This document shows positions 63,008 to 64,000 of a stretch of DNA of 64,000 nt, piece by piece. Every line of letters starts with the position of its first letter. Position 1 is the first letter of the stretch. The notes beneath the pieces were generated by a model. It did no database searches. It saw only the letters and a program-made list of their open reading frames with translations, and was not told the origin of the DNA. Position numbers and translations under genes: made by a program. Source of the DNA: Microbulbifer rhizosphaerae (GTDB lineage Bacteria; Pseudomonadota; Gammaproteobacteria; Pseudomonadales; Cellvibrionaceae); contig NZ_JACHWZ010000006.1 in NCBI RefSeq assembly GCF_014191725.1, forward strand, positions 1 to 64,000, written 5' to 3'.

Positions 63008-63778
63008 ATGCTCACAATCTCCCCGATAGCAGCCTTCAGTGACAACTATATCTGGCACCTGCAGCGAGATGAGCAGGACTGGGTGGTAGACCCCGGCGAT
63101 GCGGGCCCGGTTTTGAACGCCCTGGGGGAGCGCAAACTCGACGGTATCCTGATCACCCATCATCACTGGGACCATACCGGGGGCATCGCTGAACTGGCGG
63201 CAGAGTATCGCTGCCCGGTATACGGCCCCGGCTCCGTAGGGGGAGTCACCCACCCGCTAGCCGCCGGCGACCACTGCGAAGTGCTCGGATTCCCGGTTTC
63301 GGTGATCGACGTACCCGGCCACACCCTGGACCATCTGGCGCTGCTGCTGCGTGAAAATGACGGGCGGGTCGAGCAGAACCACCTTTTCTGTGGCGACACC
63401 CTGTTCGCTTCGGGCTGCGGCCGGCTGTTCGAGGGCACTCCTGCGCAGATGTACAACTCCCTGGCCAAACTCAGCGCCCTGCCGCCGGAAACCCGCGTCT
63501 ACTGCGCCCACGAATATACTCTCGCCAACCTGCGTTTTGCCGCTGCGGCGGAACCCGGCAATCAGGCGGTGCACACCCGCCTCGCGCAGGTAGAGGCGCT
63601 GCGCGCCAGCGGTAAGACCACTCTCCCCTCCACCATCGGTGAGGAGCTGGCTACCAACCCCTTCCTGCGTTGCCACATCCCCGCCCTGGCCCGCCAGGCA
63701 GCCAACCACGGGGCCGCAGAAAACCCGGATGAAGTGGAGGTCTTCGCGTATCTGCGCCGCTGGAAGGACAATTTTTAG
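63008..63778 (+). CDS. gloB: glyoxalase II (hydroxyacylglutathione hydrolase)
   Basis: This encodes 256 residues. The two-zinc motif is ITHHHWDHTGGI (about 55-66), with GHTLDHLAL, FCGDTLFASGCGRLFEGTP and AHEYTLANLRFA later, all standard for gloB. It cleaves S-lactoylglutathione to lactate and glutathione, the second step of methylglyoxal detoxification. The full family length is kept. Confidence 0.9.
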   Translation: MLTISPIAAFSDNYIWHLQRDEQDWVVDPGDAGPVLNALGERKLDGILITHHHWDHTGGIAELAAEYRCPVYGPGSVGGVTHPLAAGDHCEVLGFPVSVIDVPGHTLDHLALLLRENDGRVEQNHLFCGDTLFASGCGRLFEGTPAQMYNSLAKLSALPPETRVYCAHEYTLANLRFAAAAEPGNQAVHTRLAQVEALRASGKTTLPSTIGEELATNPFLRCHIPALARQAANHGAAENPDEVEVFAYLRRWKDNF

Positions 63779-63899
63779 TCAATTATCATTGACCGAAACT
63801 TCTTCCCATCTTTAGAATCAGATAATTACAACGAAAAGCTCAGGTATATCTCGAATAAGAGCCTTGAGCCGCAAGCCATAATAGACACCTGGATATCAC

Positions 63900-64000
63900 A
63901 TGGTTCACAGAAAGTTTGCCATCGCGCTGCTCGCCGCGGCGGTGGGGGGCTGCGCCCAAGCGCCAAAACCCGATATTGCGCAAGAACGCACAGGCGAAGG
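63900..64000 (+). CDS. mltD: start of a lipoprotein, probably MltD (truncated by window edge)
   Basis: ATG at 63900 opens MVHRKFAIALLAAAVGGCAQAPKP, a lipoprotein signal with lipobox AVGGC (Cys18). Only 33 residues are visible. In many gamma-proteobacteria the membrane-bound lytic transglycosylase gene mltD sits next to gloB in this order, so that name is a context-based guess and not shown by the sequence itself. Confidence 0.5.
   Translation, partial: MVHRKFAIALLAAAVGGCAQAPKPDIAQERTGE

Noticed and set aside
1..64000. CRISPR arrays, tRNA and rRNA genes
   Set aside because: I saw no regular repeat-spacer series and no tRNA or rRNA signature on either strand while reading. A tRNAscan/CRISPR search would confirm.

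Overview
The window looks like chromosome of a marine, polysaccharide-degrading gammaproteobacterium, most likely a Cellvibrionales member near Microbulbifer. The reasons are CBM2 modules with poly-serine linkers and rhamnogalacturonan enzymes, the creBCD system, and a conserved nudC / nhaB / dnaQ / rnhA / methyltransferase / gloB / mltD neighbourhood. This genus-level call is inference from gene content; no marker gene was compared.

Layout. 1-6.7 kb is AT-rich accessory DNA: a 5'-truncated TIR-domain gene, a truncated response regulator, a tandemly duplicated REP-associated (RAYT) transposase, a run of small orphan genes that look like integron cassettes (two good attC-like sites) and an IS30 remnant. 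7.2-12.0 kb holds two large secreted CBM2/CBM35 rhamnogalacturonan acetylesterases and a scrap of a third. 12.3-16 kb has a pyrimidine-dimer glycosylase, a GlxA-type regulator and a DUF899 protein. 15.6-19.0 kb encodes a NuoG-like formate dehydrogenase with its DUF1641 partner, divergent from creBCD (19.4-23.2 kb). A VanZ-like protein, a citrate synthase and a LysR regulator follow.

26-35 kb is a second accessory stretch rich in decaying genes: an orphan eCIS-core (DUF4157) protein, a dapF-like pseudogene, a broken VCBS-repeat lipoprotein, a GH105 hydrolase, a frameshifted DUF2264 gene and a dihydrofolate-reductase-like fragment. 36-42 kb has a cold-shock protein, a DUF2795/zinc-finger gene pair, a DUF1328 peptide, a ComEC-like metallo-hydrolase and a GH114-like lipoprotein. 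42-48.5 kb is a reactive-sulfur module: BigR-type ArsR repressor, two YeeE-type half-transporters, a persulfide-dioxygenase-like enzyme, a DUF442 sulfurtransferase-like protein and two SulP transporters. A palindrome lies between the divergent arms. 48.9-64 kb is core genome (helicase, patatin, AcuI, SohB, NudC, NhaB, DnaQ, RnhA, GloB, start of MltD).

The most interesting non-genic signal is a dispersed repeat with three clear copies (about 21.6, 34.7 and 48.7 kb) and a looser relative (60.7 kb). Each of the three has a hairpin whose stem sequence differs but stays fully paired, next to a strongly conserved core. Two copies sit inside large inverted repeats whose arms also differ in sequence but pair with each other.
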